Assembly (NCBI GenBank): GCA_045545455.1
Contig: JAZQAY010000120.1
Span: 1-64,000 of the forward strand
Reading direction: 5' to 3'
DNA length: 64,000 bases
Source of the DNA: RUG754 sp045545455
GTDB lineage: Bacteria > Bacillota > Clostridia > Peptostreptococcales > Anaerovoracaceae
Shown here: positions 15,729 to 24,966 of the stretch, piece by piece
Layout of the letters: every line of letters starts with the position of its first letter
Position numbering within the stretch: position 1 is the stretch's first letter
Notes under the pieces: model-generated
What the model was told of the DNA's origin: nothing
Seen by the model: only the letters and a program-made list of their open reading frames with translations
Database searches by the model: none
Position numbers and translations under genes: made by a program

Positions 15729-18005
15729 TTAAAACCTCATGGCAAGCATGTATTTTTCCTGGAAGTCAGATCTGGTAGCAAGTTCTACATGTTCTATCGT
15801 TTCCGCAGCTTTTACGGTCTCACCGAAAGCGTCCTCTGAAAGGAGAGCCATGGAAGCACCGATACCTGCCGAGTTTCCGATCGAAAAGATCTTATCCCTG
15901 TCTATATCGGGAATGAGACCGCAGTTTACGGCGGATTCCTTTCTGATGTATGAACCGAAGGCTCCCGCTATGGATACCTTTGCAAGATCATCTTTGGACA
16001 TTCCGAGTTCGCTCATAAGCGTTTCCTCGCCCGCCTTGATGGCTGCCTTGGCAAGCTGGATCTCCCTCACGTCCTTTTGGGTTATCATTATGTCGTTTCC
16101 TTCAGGGTCCTTATACAGGGTGAGATAATATCCCTCTTCATTCTTGCCCACGCTGTCTATGATGGCCTGAGGAACGCCCTTCTTTAAGAGTTTTTCAGGA
16201 GGCAGAAGTTTTCCTGTCTTATCAACAACTCCGGTCCTGACCATCTCGCCTATGGCGTCGATTATACCTGAACCGCAGATGCCTGTGGGTTTACAGTCTC
16301 CTATTACGCCTATCTTCACGCCCTCCTCCGAAAGGTCCACCCTTTCGATGGCTCCGGATGCCGCACGCATGCCCTGAGCGATCGAGCTTCCCTCAAATGC
16401 GGGTCCCGCAGCAGTTGAACATGTGGCTATCCTGCCGTTTCCGCTGAAGACGATCTCCCCGTTCGTTCCTATATCGATGAAGAGATGTCCCTTATCCTTA
16501 TCCAGGATATCCGTTGCTATAAGGCCTGCGGTAATGTCAGAACCAACATGGCCCGCGATGTTCGGAACAAGCTTGAGCTCTGCGTCATCGGCTCCCTTAA
16601 GGCCGAGTTCTGCAGCCTTCCTGAATACCGGTCCCTCAAACTGAGGTTTGAACGGCGATACAGCCAGACTTCTCGGATCCACCCCGAGAAAAAGATGAGA
16701 CATGGTGGTATTCCCTACCACGACGTACTTTCTGATGGCTGAAAAGTCGTAGGCCGATCCTTCGATGAAGCCCTCCACCGACTTATTGATGCCCTTTATC
16801 ACGCTCTTGTGGAGAGCCTCCAGGCCCTTCTCGTTTTCCATGGTGTATTGGATCCTGGAAATGACGTCGGCCCCCCAGGTTCCCTGTGGATTGGTGAAGG
16901 CGTCGATATCCAGCATTTCTCCTGTCTCCAGATCCCAGAGCATAACTACTACGGTGGTCGTTCCTATATCCACGGATACTCCCAGGCACTCACCCCTGTC
17001 AGCCTTAAAGCCTTCAGGAAGCTTCACCAGTTTCTTTTTTCTCTTAGCGGTAGTCTCCACCTCAGGAACCGTTACAGTCATGCCGTCCTCAGGAGCAACT
17101 GCACAGGCAAGTTCATATTTTTCAACACCTATAGCAGTCCTTATCCTCACCCGGCATTTGAGGCAGGTACCCTTGCCTCCGCAGTTGCCGTCGATGTTCA
17201 CACCGACTTTGGAAGCGCACTCAAGGATGGAACCAAGGGCCTTCCCCTTATACTCTATGTTCATGGGCATGAATCTCATTGAGATCGTTTCGCCCTCTTG
17301 TTTTCTTCTCATATTTATCTCGCAGAAGTCACAGCCCTTGGAATTTCCCATGCATCTCATGCAGGCCGGCTCCTTCTCAAGTTCGTGATTCAGCACAAAA
17401 AACAGTCCGGCACAACTCTTCTGCGGTATCATCATACCGCTGTCCCTGACCTTGACACCTATGGCGCCTGCGTCCAGGATCTTTTCGAATTCTCTGGTAC
17501 GGCCTACGAACATGCCGTAATAACCGGGGCCGAACTCCTCGGACAGAATGACGTCCTTACCGGGGAAGCGTTCCTTCATGTCGGGGATCACGTAGTCCTC
17601 CCTCAGGGCTTCAATCCCGGAATCCACGTATGAATTCCCCCAGATATCCGCGAAGAGGAATTCCATGATCTTATCCTCAGACTCAAAGAGACATTCTCCC
17701 ACGGTCATCATGTAGATGTATATTCCCTCCACGTACTCAGGAGGGATCCTGGTGAAATAGTTGCAGTCCAGGACCGCGTCCTCAATGCAGATCTTACCGT
17801 CTCTGAAGGCTTCCGGGCCGACGAACCTCACCACCGATCTGATGTCGATACCTTCTACTCCGCTTTCTCTGGCCTTAAGACCTTCTGCAAGCATCCTCTG
17901 ATGTTTCCTGGAACCTCCCGGCACGATGCCGCAGGTATTGAGAAACCTCTTCTCAGCACCGGCATGCGCCCTCTCTTCACTTATTCTTATTACTTGATTC
18001 AGCAT
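15729..18005 (-). CDS. Corrinoid-protein reductive activator (RACo/RamA-like, extended)
   Basis: 758 residues. Such proteins re-reduce accidentally oxidised Co(II) corrinoid to Co(I) in an ATP-dependent way. Visible parts are an N-terminal domain of ~210 residues of uncertain kind (I see a weak resemblance to a methionine-synthase activation domain); a Cys cluster C215, C218, C225, C228; a plant-type 2Fe-2S ferredoxin domain with C275-x5-C281-x2-C284 and C301; and a C-terminal ASKHA ATPase (GVSVDIGTTTVVVMLWDL from ~345, then HLFIDIGTNGEIVF and the GAFGSYIR end). Archaeal RamA uses two 4Fe-4S clusters, while acetogen RACo uses 2Fe-2S as here. Downstream of mtbB and coupled to pylC, it almost certainly serves MttC. 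Confidence 0.85.
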   Translation of the reverse strand: MLNQVIRISEERAHAGAEKRFLNTCGIVPGGSRKHQRMLAEGLKARESGVEGIDIRSVVRFVGPEAFRDGKICIEDAVLDCNYFTRIPPEYVEGIYIYMMTVGECLFESEDKIMEFLFADIWGNSYVDSGIEALREDYVIPDMKERFPGKDVILSEEFGPGYYGMFVGRTREFEKILDAGAIGVKVRDSGMMIPQKSCAGLFFVLNHELEKEPACMRCMGNSKGCDFCEINMRRKQEGETISMRFMPMNIEYKGKALGSILECASKVGVNIDGNCGGKGTCLKCRVRIRTAIGVEKYELACAVAPEDGMTVTVPEVETTAKRKKKLVKLPEGFKADRGECLGVSVDIGTTTVVVMLWDLETGEMLDIDAFTNPQGTWGADVISRIQYTMENEKGLEALHKSVIKGINKSVEGFIEGSAYDFSAIRKYVVVGNTTMSHLFLGVDPRSLAVSPFKPQFEGPVFRKAAELGLKGADDAELKLVPNIAGHVGSDITAGLIATDILDKDKGHLFIDIGTNGEIVFSGNGRIATCSTAAGPAFEGSSIAQGMRAASGAIERVDLSEEGVKIGVIGDCKPTGICGSGIIDAIGEMVRTGVVDKTGKLLPPEKLLKKGVPQAIIDSVGKNEEGYYLTLYKDPEGNDIMITQKDVREIQLAKAAIKAGEETLMSELGMSKDDLAKVSIAGAFGSYIRKESAVNCGLIPDIDRDKIFSIGNSAGIGASMALLSEDAFGETVKAAETIEHVELATRSDFQEKYMLAMRF

Positions 18006-18030
18006 TTGTTTTTTATGTGTATTATTTAAG

Positions 18031-18155
18031 CAAAAGTATGTGATTCGGATATTCCACAGCGTCGGTACTTAGCGATTGCCAAGCTTTCAGCGCAGGCAGA
18101 GCTTAGTACCGTTACGCGAGGACAAAGTGCAAACGGTCCGAATCACATACTTTTG
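18031..18155. repeat. 125-bp long inverted repeat between mtbB and the activator gene
   Basis: Perfect 19-bp terminal arms (18031-18049 and 18137-18155; arm begins CAAAAGTATGTGATTCGG). A second, inner pair, CGGTACTTAGC and GCTTAGTACCG, has one mismatch. Together they fold almost the whole spacer between two same-strand genes into a long hairpin. It may be a small palindromic repeat element or an mRNA processing/attenuation structure that lowers activator expression relative to the methyltransferases. Confidence 0.8.
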
Positions 18156-18268
18156 ATTACCGGGAATGCACTTGAAAAACAAAGGGTGGTCCGTCTCCTT
18201 GACTTACCACCCTGTTGTTATAAAAGTTGGTTTGTTTCTGAATTCAGGTTAGTTCTAAGTCAGTTCTC

Positions 18269-19675
18269 TTATTTCAGTCCTGCCCTCTCCTTGAACCTTT
18301 CAACGGAGTTGATCTTGATGTCGAGAACTTCAGCTATCCTGAACTTGGCTGCCATGCCGTTGTTTTCTTCTTTGCAAGGCTCTACGTGGCAAAGTCCAAG
18401 TCCCATATCTCTTCTGACATCGGACATTGTTACTACGTCGCATAATTCTGCAACGGTCACACCGAGCTTAGAAGCTACATACTCCTTCGCCTCGTCGATC
18501 TTCATCTTCTTGGCGAGCTGCATTCTGAGTACCAGGTCACCTGCCGTACGTACTCCTCCCATGCCAGCGCAGATAGCATGTGTAGCCTCCTGGCCCAAAG
18601 GATCACCTACGCCTACCTAGAAGCCGTCGATCTTACCCAGCTCGACGAGAGCTTTGTCAGCTCTTGACATTACGTCAACGGGCATGATCTCTACCATCGG
18701 GATACCGCAAACACCCATACCTACGTCAGCGTGTACGGGGATGTTGGCTACCTTGGTGCAGGCCTGTACGAAAGTGATTACTCTGGCCATGTTCCATGCA
18801 AAGGATTTGTTGCAGTTGGTATTGACTACAAGTCCGAAAATTGAAGCTCCGGCCTGCTCAGCAAGCTTTACCTGATCATGAGGATAAAGGCCTGCGAGAC
18901 GCTTGCCGTTGTATTTCAGCTTACCATGCATACCGAGAACGAATTCTCCTGCCATTCCGATCTCAACGGGGAAATCGGGATATTTGGTAGTGATGGCTTC
19001 ACAAGCTCTGAGAGCGGCCAGGAAGTCCGCATCACCTGCTGCTCCGCAGGTGTCAAGGTTCATTCCGTCAGCTCCTACGTCATAAGCCTGATCAGCTACA
19101 TAGCAGATGTCCTTGATGGAATATTCAACTGCCTCCTCCTGTGCTTCAAGGGCTTCCTTGATGTGTCCGTCAGGAAGAAGTGTTGCCCAGTTGCCCGCGG
19201 GGCCATCCGGCTTGGTGTAGAATCCAAGGTCGGGCATGCCGCCGAAAAGCAGAGGCATAGTCGTAACGTTAAGGGCCTGCTTGAGAGCTCCCGCATCACG
19301 CTTGGCAACTCCTTTAGCGGTCTTATAGTTGTAGTCGGTGTTTCCGATATCAACGGAATCGCATCCGAGACATCTCTCGTAGATAAGGGTCTCCATTTCC
19401 TTAGGGAGAGGCATCTGAGACTTGACGTTGATCTTGTATCCGCCGGAGTCGTTGGTATTTACGATCTCTTTGCCGGGTTCAACGCCGACCACACCGCCGG
19501 GCATGGTGATGATCTCATAGAGACGTTCGAAGTCTTCTTCGCTCATGGGGTCGATCTTACCGCGCTTGACGGCATCAGCCATGCCTTCACGCATGTCTTG
19601 TCGGATCTCTTCCTCGGTCATGAAGACGATCGAACCATCACCCATTCGGCTTTGGTATTTCTTTTCTTCTGCCAT
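18269..19675 (-). CDS. mtbB: Dimethylamine:corrinoid methyltransferase with pyrrolysine (UAG 18619-18617)
   Basis: 468 residues when the in-frame UAG at 18619-18617 is read as pyrrolysine (residue 353); the archaeal enzyme is about the same length. After the UAG the frame stays open and continues with VGVGDPLGQEATHA, the conserved MtbB context, to a UAA. MtbB moves one methyl from dimethylamine to the Co(I) corrinoid of its partner, leaving monomethylamine. Start ATG at 19675 with an AAAGGA site. It is downstream of mttB (33 bases), which supplies dimethylamine. Automatic annotation would split it in two or call it a pseudogene. Confidence 0.95.
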
Positions 19676-19708
19676 ATCAACATTCCTTTCTTAAGATTTT
19701 TATAGAAA

Positions 19709-21196
19709 TTATCTCTTGGACGCTTTGAACTTAGCAAGCTCTTCAGCTTCTCTCTCGCCCTCTTCAACGATGTTGTGGATAGCTCTCTGGATATCCTCAG
19801 GAAGGGGTTCGGGATGATAATTCTCTAAGATATCGATGGCTTTGGCATGGGCAGCTTCCGTCATGGTCATTGAACCCTTCTTCTCCCAGGTCTCTCTCTG
19901 CGTACGGTCGATATACCTGGTGGTGGAAAGTTCTTTTCTCATGTACTTCAGAGTATGTCTTGTAGCCAGATAGTTGTTGGCAGGACCTACCTCCTTGATA
20001 ACGTCCAGTGCCAGTGTATCTTTGTTGACGGGGATACCGTATTCGAGTCTCCTTGACATCCTTGAGATCTCCGCGTCACAAAGCAACTGCTCATAGCTCA
20101 TTGTCATACCCATTTCCATCATTCCCATTCCGTAGATCAGGTTGGAGCCTGCAAGTGCGGGAACGACGTTTGTGATGGTCTTTTCATGTCCTAACTGGAC
20201 ATCGAAACATTTGCTGTCCGCCTACGTGCCGCCTACGTTAGTAGGTATTCCGTAATAGTGTCCGATCTGGCCTACCGCAGCTGAACACATGGCGTGCTCA
20301 GGAGCGCCTACCGGAGACTGTGCGGTCTTCATATCCATTATGGTAGTGGATGTACCGTAAAGGATGGGGTTTCCGGGATTCAGAATCTGGGATAAAGTGA
20401 TTCCGGAAAGGATCTCAGCATTGGTGCATACCAGCGTTCCTGCCATCGTGGCGGGAGTGGTCGCTCCGCAGAGTCCCATGGAAAGGATGTCGATGGGAAG
20501 TCCGTACTTGGCTGAAAGCCTTATGATGGATGTCTCATTCTCATTCACTTCCAGAGGGCTGTTGGGGCAGGCACCCATGGTGATGATGGGTCTTTCTCTC
20601 AGCTTATCATATCCGCCCTGGATAAGGGCAGCCATGTCGATGAATCTCTGTGTGTTTTTGATACCTTCAAGGTCGTGAGCGAAGTTCTTGGTAAGGTTGT
20701 TGAGAACTACCTCAGCTTCGTGAAGGGATCTTACCTTCTGGTTTACGTCTCCTGCTGTAACTGCTATGGAGAAGCAGTTGATCTCAGGGATGGCGTCTAC
20801 GAATCTTGCTACGTTTCCGAGGTCTTCCTTGGTGGATTCTCTCAGTTCTCCGGTATAGGGGTCAAAGATGAATACGCCTGTTCCGAAGTTCTTGTAGCAT
20901 ACTTTCTTACCTCCGAGAACGGTATCGTTCTTGGGATCTCTTCCGCAAAGCGTGATCTCTGCGGGAGTGGACTCGATGGCATCATTAACAAGGCCCTTGG
21001 GGAACCTTACTCTGTCATTTTCATAATCAACTTCACAGCCTGCGCCTTCTAATATTTCAAGCGCTTCCTTGCCGTGCATCTGTACGCCGAAGTCATGCAT
21101 GAGATCCAGAGTCGCTTCATGGATGGCATCGAGATCCTCATTGGTCAGAACATGATAACCGAGCATGTCGGTATCGTAAGTAAACTTCTTGCTCAT
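19709..21196 (-). CDS. mttB: Trimethylamine:corrinoid methyltransferase with pyrrolysine (UAG 20224-20222)
   Basis: 495 residues with UAG at 20224-20222 read as pyrrolysine (residue 325), the length of characterised MttB. The context is classic: IPTNVGGT before and ADSKCFDVQLGHEKT after the UAG, then PALAGSNLIYGMGMMEMGMT. ATG 21196 is chosen because AGGAG sits 10 bases upstream; a GTG three codons earlier would place the site against the codon. It demethylates trimethylamine to dimethylamine, loading the MttC corrinoid. It lies between mttC and mtbB on one strand. Confidence 0.96.
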
Positions 21197-21229
21197 ATGA
21201 TTCACTCTCCTGTTCAGCTTTTTGGCTGT

Positions 21230-21877
21230 TTAGTTGTTTGCGATCCAGTCCATTATGAAGTTAACTGTATCAGATGCGTCTTCGCAGTACTGGTCTGCAC
21301 CGATCTTATCTGCCCAGCGTCCTGTAACAGGAGCTCCGCCTACCATGGTCTTTACCTTGTCACGGATACCTGCTTCCTTGAGTGCTTCCTCGATATCCTT
21401 CTGAACTGTCATGGTGGTGGTAAGGAGTGCCGATGAACCAACGAAATCTGCGTTATGCTCGATAGCTGCGTCTACGAAGTTCTGAGCGGGAACTTCTCTT
21501 CCGAGGTCTACTACCTTGACGCCGTTTGTCTTGACAAGTGAAGCAACGATACCTTTTCCGATATCGTGAACGTCGCCTTCAACTGTTCCGATTACCAGGG
21601 TACCCTTCTGCTGAACGTTGGACATATCCATCTTGCCCTCGATCTCTTCAGATACGGTCTTCATTACTTCGGTTGCAAAAATAAGTTCAGGAAGGAAGAT
21701 CTCACCCATACCGAACTGATCTCCGAGTTCCTTCATGCCGGCGCTGTAGCCCTGTGTAAGCAGCTCGACCAGGTCAAGGCCTTCTTCTTCGGCCTCCTGG
21801 AGTGCTTCCATAGCCATATCCTCATCTGCTTCAATGATGGAATCTTTGGCTTTCTCGTAAATTGCTTCTTTAGCCAT
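21230..21877 (-). CDS. mttC: Methylamine corrinoid protein (MttC/MtbC-like)
   Basis: 215 residues from ATG 21877, which has GGAGG 7 bases upstream. An N-terminal four-helix cap domain precedes a Rossmann cobalamin domain with the base-off/His-on motif GDVHDIGK (Asp-x-His-x-x-Gly) and the C-terminal GGAPV. It carries the methyl group between the amine methyltransferases and the second methyltransferase. It is first in the run mttC-mttB-mtbB. As only one corrinoid gene lies here, it probably serves both MttB and MtbB. Confidence 0.92.
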   Translation of the reverse strand: MAKEAIYEKAKDSIIEADEDMAMEALQEAEEEGLDLVELLTQGYSAGMKELGDQFGMGEIFLPELIFATEVMKTVSEEIEGKMDMSNVQQKGTLVIGTVEGDVHDIGKGIVASLVKTNGVKVVDLGREVPAQNFVDAAIEHNADFVGSSALLTTTMTVQKDIEEALKEAGIRDKVKTMVGGAPVTGRWADKIGADQYCEDASDTVNFIMDWIANN

Positions 21878-22250
21878 AAATTTTCCTCCAAACAATAATT
21901 TATATGCTTCTTTTCATCCGTGTAGTATTCCTAATATACTACGTTTATTATTATACAACTTTTGTGTCAAGCTTTGTACAGTATAAAAGGCGATTAGTTT
22001 GCAATAGTTTTTCATTTTGTTGCCATCATGCACGTTTTAGTTATGCATATTTTGTATTAAAAAAACTGTATTCATAACTTATTTGCCAATGCGTCAAAAA
22101 TGCCGGGCTTGTGCAAAATAGTTCAGTAAGATAGCAAACTAATTTTGATAATTGTTAAGGAAGAATCTATTGATTTATAGTAAAATATATACGTAGGTTT
22201 ATATCGTTATATATCAACTATATTTAACTATAAGAAGAACAGGTGATTTT
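21878..22250. promoter_or_regulatory. Divergent control region, mttC / methyltransferase-2
   Basis: 373 AT-rich bases between divergent mttC and the URO-D-type gene. A TATAAT (minus, 21955-21950) and a TAAAAT toward the plus-strand gene are candidate -10 boxes. A perfect 10-bp inverted pair, ATTAGTTTGC (21993-22002) and GCAAACTAAT (22134-22143), frames the middle and could be an operator. No cobalamin riboswitch is recognisable. The nearby PadR regulator is a candidate binder (inference). Confidence 0.5.
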
Positions 22251-23615
22251 ATGGGTAAAGAATTAATAATCAAAACGTTAAGACACGAAAAGACAGACGA
22301 TATCCCCTGGGTCCCCTTTGCAGGCGTGCACGCCGGAAAGTTAAAGGGCTATACAGCTCAGGAACTTCTCACGGATGAAGACAAGCTTGTGGAATCCCTT
22401 CTGGAAGTGGATAAGATCTACACTCCTGACGGACTTCCCGTGCTGTTTGACCTCCAGGTAGAGGCAGAGATCCTGGGCTGCGAACTCAAGTGGGCCAAGG
22501 ACAATCCGCCTTCAGTAAAATCCCACCCCTGGGAAGGCCCCAACAAGGAGATACCCTGCGACTGCAAGATCCCTACTGAGGAAAGCGGCAGGATCCCCAT
22601 GATCCTGAATGCCATGAGAAGAGTAAAAGCCGAGATCGGTGACAAGACAGCCCTCTATGGACTCATTTGCGGACCCTTCACCCTCGCTTCTCACTTGAGA
22701 GGAACCGAGATCTTCATGGATATGGTGAGCGATCCGGAGTACACCAAGGCTCTCGTAGGATACTGCGCTAAGGTAGCCATCGAAATGTCCAGAATGTACA
22801 TCGATGCCGGTATGGATGTCATAGCTGTAGTAGACCCTCTGGTATCCCAGATCTCTCCCAAGATGATCAAGAAACTCTTATCAGAGAGCTTCACCGCAGT
22901 ATTCGACTATATCAGATCCCGCGGAGCATACTCCTCCTTCTTCGTATGCGGAAACGCTACCAAGCAGATCGAGGTTATGTGCGAGATGGGACCGGACGGC
23001 ATCTCCATCGATGAGAACGTCAACATGCCGAAGGCTAAGGAAGTTACCGACAAGTTCAACATCACTCTCGGAGGAAACATTCCTCTTACCACCACCATGC
23101 TCTTCGGTAACCAGCAGGACAACATGAAGTGCGTAGTCGACCTTATCGACTCCGTAAGAGAAGTATCCGACGGAAACTTCATCATAAGCCCCGGCTGCGA
23201 TATGCCTTATGACACTCCGATCGAGAACACCGTTGCCTGCGCTCAGGCAGTCAAGCACCTCGATTCAACCAGAGAGCTCATCAAGAACTACGAGACGGTT
23301 GTTGATACCTCAAACGTTGAGATCCCCGATTATGCAAATTCCGACAAGGTCATCGTAGAACTCTTCCTGCTGGATCCCGACCAGTGCGCAGCCTGCTTCT
23401 ATATGAGAGCTGCCGTCGAGGATGCTTATGAAGAGATCAAAGACTTTGCTGAGTACAGGGTTTACAAGTACTGCGTAAAGGAAGACATCCCCAGATACGT
23501 CAAGATGGGCATGACCAACCTTCCTACCATGACCATAAACGGCGAGCAGAGATTCATCTCCATCATTCCTTCCAAGGAAGAGCTGATCTCAGCCATCAAG
23601 GAATACGTAAAATAA
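22251..23615 (+). CDS. URO-D-fold methyltransferase (MtaA/MtbA-like) fused to a thioredoxin-like domain
   Basis: 454 residues. Residues ~1-345 are a uroporphyrinogen-decarboxylase-type fold as in MtaA/MtbA, which move methyl groups from corrinoid proteins to a zinc-bound thiol. The expected zinc motif His-x-Cys-Gly appears as F231-V-C233-G, so the His is missing, while the second Cys is kept in SPGCDMP (C316). Residues ~365-454 form a thioredoxin-like domain with C379-A-A-C382. Bacteria usually pass this methyl to tetrahydrofolate through a different (MeTr-type) protein, so the acceptor here is unclear. It is divergent from mttC, and its stop overlaps the cobW start (TAATG). Confidence 0.8.
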   Translation: MGKELIIKTLRHEKTDDIPWVPFAGVHAGKLKGYTAQELLTDEDKLVESLLEVDKIYTPDGLPVLFDLQVEAEILGCELKWAKDNPPSVKSHPWEGPNKEIPCDCKIPTEESGRIPMILNAMRRVKAEIGDKTALYGLICGPFTLASHLRGTEIFMDMVSDPEYTKALVGYCAKVAIEMSRMYIDAGMDVIAVVDPLVSQISPKMIKKLLSESFTAVFDYIRSRGAYSSFFVCGNATKQIEVMCEMGPDGISIDENVNMPKAKEVTDKFNITLGGNIPLTTTMLFGNQQDNMKCVVDLIDSVREVSDGNFIISPGCDMPYDTPIENTVACAQAVKHLDSTRELIKNYETVVDTSNVEIPDYANSDKVIVELFLLDPDQCAACFYMRAAVEDAYEEIKDFAEYRVYKYCVKEDIPRYVKMGMTNLPTMTINGEQRFISIIPSKEELISAIKEYVK

Positions 23616-24532
23616 TGATAAAACTCATAATGCTTACCGGATTCTTAGGATCCGGTAAGACTACTTTACTTCAAAAGTTAATAGATGAGTATGCCGGATC
23701 GAGGACCGGCATACTCATCAATGAGTTCGGTGCCGTAAGCGTCGATTCCGATATCATAAGAAGAGACGGTCTTCAGATGACGGAACTGTCCAACGGCTCA
23801 ATTTTTTGCGCCTGCATAAAGGATAAGTTCGTGGATGCCCTTATAGAGCTTTCGGGAAAGGATCTTGACTATCTTTTCATCGAGGCTTCCGGGCTTGCGG
23901 ACCCCGCCAACATGAACGATATCCTGGAAGGCATCGCTCCAAGGCTCGAGAGAGGATTTGAATACCTCCACTCTTTCTGCGTGATAGACGGATCGGGTTT
24001 CATGGATCTTCTGGACGTTCTGGAATCCCTGAGGCATCAGGTATCCTTCAGCGATATAGTGATCCTTAACAAGCGCGATCTCATCACTGATGAGCAGGAA
24101 AAAGAGATCTGTTCTGCGGTCCTGGAGCTTAACCCGGAGGCAAATATTATTCCTGCCAGCTACTGTGATATAGACATAAGATCGGCGATGGATTCTCCTT
24201 CCGGTATCCGTAAGGATTCCGAGGAGAGCTCCAACACCTTTGCAGCCCGTCCGGTGACAGTCATTTTAAAGGAAAGGCAGCCCGTAAACCAAGAAGATCT
24301 CATGGACTTCATCAGCGAGATCGCAGGATCCACCTACAGGATCAAGGGCTTTCTGAATACTGATAAGGGCATGATGAAGCTGGATTGCGTGGGAACTGAG
24401 ATATCTGTTGAACCATGGAACGGAGAGATAACCGAGGTCAAGGCTGTCGTCATCTCCTCCGTAGGTATAAGGATAGTTACGGTGGTCACCCAAGCCATGA
24501 TGAAATATACGAAAGGAAGCCTTACGCTTTGA
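23615..24532 (+). CDS. CobW/P47K-family metal-chaperone GTPase
   Basis: 305 residues. P-loop GFLGSGKTTLLQKL at the N-terminus, a metal-binding CAC sequence in NGSIFCACIKD, Walker B-like YLFIEASGLADP, NKRDL, and a CobW C-terminal domain. COG0523 GTPases deliver zinc or cobalt; overlap with the preceding zinc-type methyltransferase gene suggests it supplies that enzyme's metal or a corrinoid. That job is inference. Confidence 0.85.
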   Translation: MIKLIMLTGFLGSGKTTLLQKLIDEYAGSRTGILINEFGAVSVDSDIIRRDGLQMTELSNGSIFCACIKDKFVDALIELSGKDLDYLFIEASGLADPANMNDILEGIAPRLERGFEYLHSFCVIDGSGFMDLLDVLESLRHQVSFSDIVILNKRDLITDEQEKEICSAVLELNPEANIIPASYCDIDIRSAMDSPSGIRKDSEESSNTFAARPVTVILKERQPVNQEDLMDFISEIAGSTYRIKGFLNTDKGMMKLDCVGTEISVEPWNGEITEVKAVVISSVGIRIVTVVTQAMMKYTKGSLTL

Positions 24533-24537
24533 GCACA

Positions 24538-24912
24538 ATGAACGTTATCTGCTCATGTCAGGGCAGAAATCTGGACAAGTTCATACAGCCCCATATACTT
24601 CTGCTCCTCTGTAAAAGACCTATGTACGGCCTGGAGATCATAAACGGACTTGAAAAAATGCCTATGTTCTCCGGTTCCCGTCCCGACCCCACAGGAGTCT
24701 ACCGGTATCTTAAGAGGATGGAAGCAGACGGTCAGCTCTCTTCTGAGATGAAGGCAGATATGCCCGGGGAAAAGCCCAGAAAGACTTACAGCATCACAGA
24801 AGAAGGAAAGAATTGTCTCGCAAGCTGGGCGGTATCCCTGGGGCAATACTCAGTCGATATCATAGGCCTCGTGAGCGAGATCGAAAACGTCCTGGATAAT
24901 GAAAGCAAATAA
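24538..24912 (+). CDS. PadR-like transcriptional regulator
   Basis: 124 residues from ATG 24538, six bases after the cobW stop. A PadR winged helix is visible: KFIQPHILLLLCKRPMYGLE, then TGVYRYLKRMEADGQL and KPRKTYSITEEGKNCLASW. PadR proteins are dimeric repressors released by small ligands. As the last gene of the methyltransferase-2 operon it may control this operon and the divergent mtt operon. Confidence 0.87.
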   Translation: MNVICSCQGRNLDKFIQPHILLLLCKRPMYGLEIINGLEKMPMFSGSRPDPTGVYRYLKRMEADGQLSSEMKADMPGEKPRKTYSITEEGKNCLASWAVSLGQYSVDIIGLVSEIENVLDNESK

Positions 24913-24950
24913 AAAGACTTACCGTATAAATTTTCGGTAAGTCTTTTTAT
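24911..24950. terminator. Bidirectional terminator, padR / DUF5714
   Basis: AAAAAGACTTACCG and CGGTAAGTCTTTTT form a 14-bp stem with a 10-base loop, with T runs on both sides, between convergent genes. Confidence 0.88.
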
Positions 24951-24966
24951 GATTTTATGGTAAAGG

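Noticed and set aside
18269..21196. mtbB and mttB each look like two adjacent genes or frameshifted pseudogenes
   Set aside because: In both, a single TAG interrupts one frame at the known pyrrolysine site and the full pyl machinery is adjacent; no frameshift is needed.
21878..22250. Cobalamin riboswitch upstream of corrinoid genes
   Set aside because: No B12-box or long conserved leader fold could be seen.
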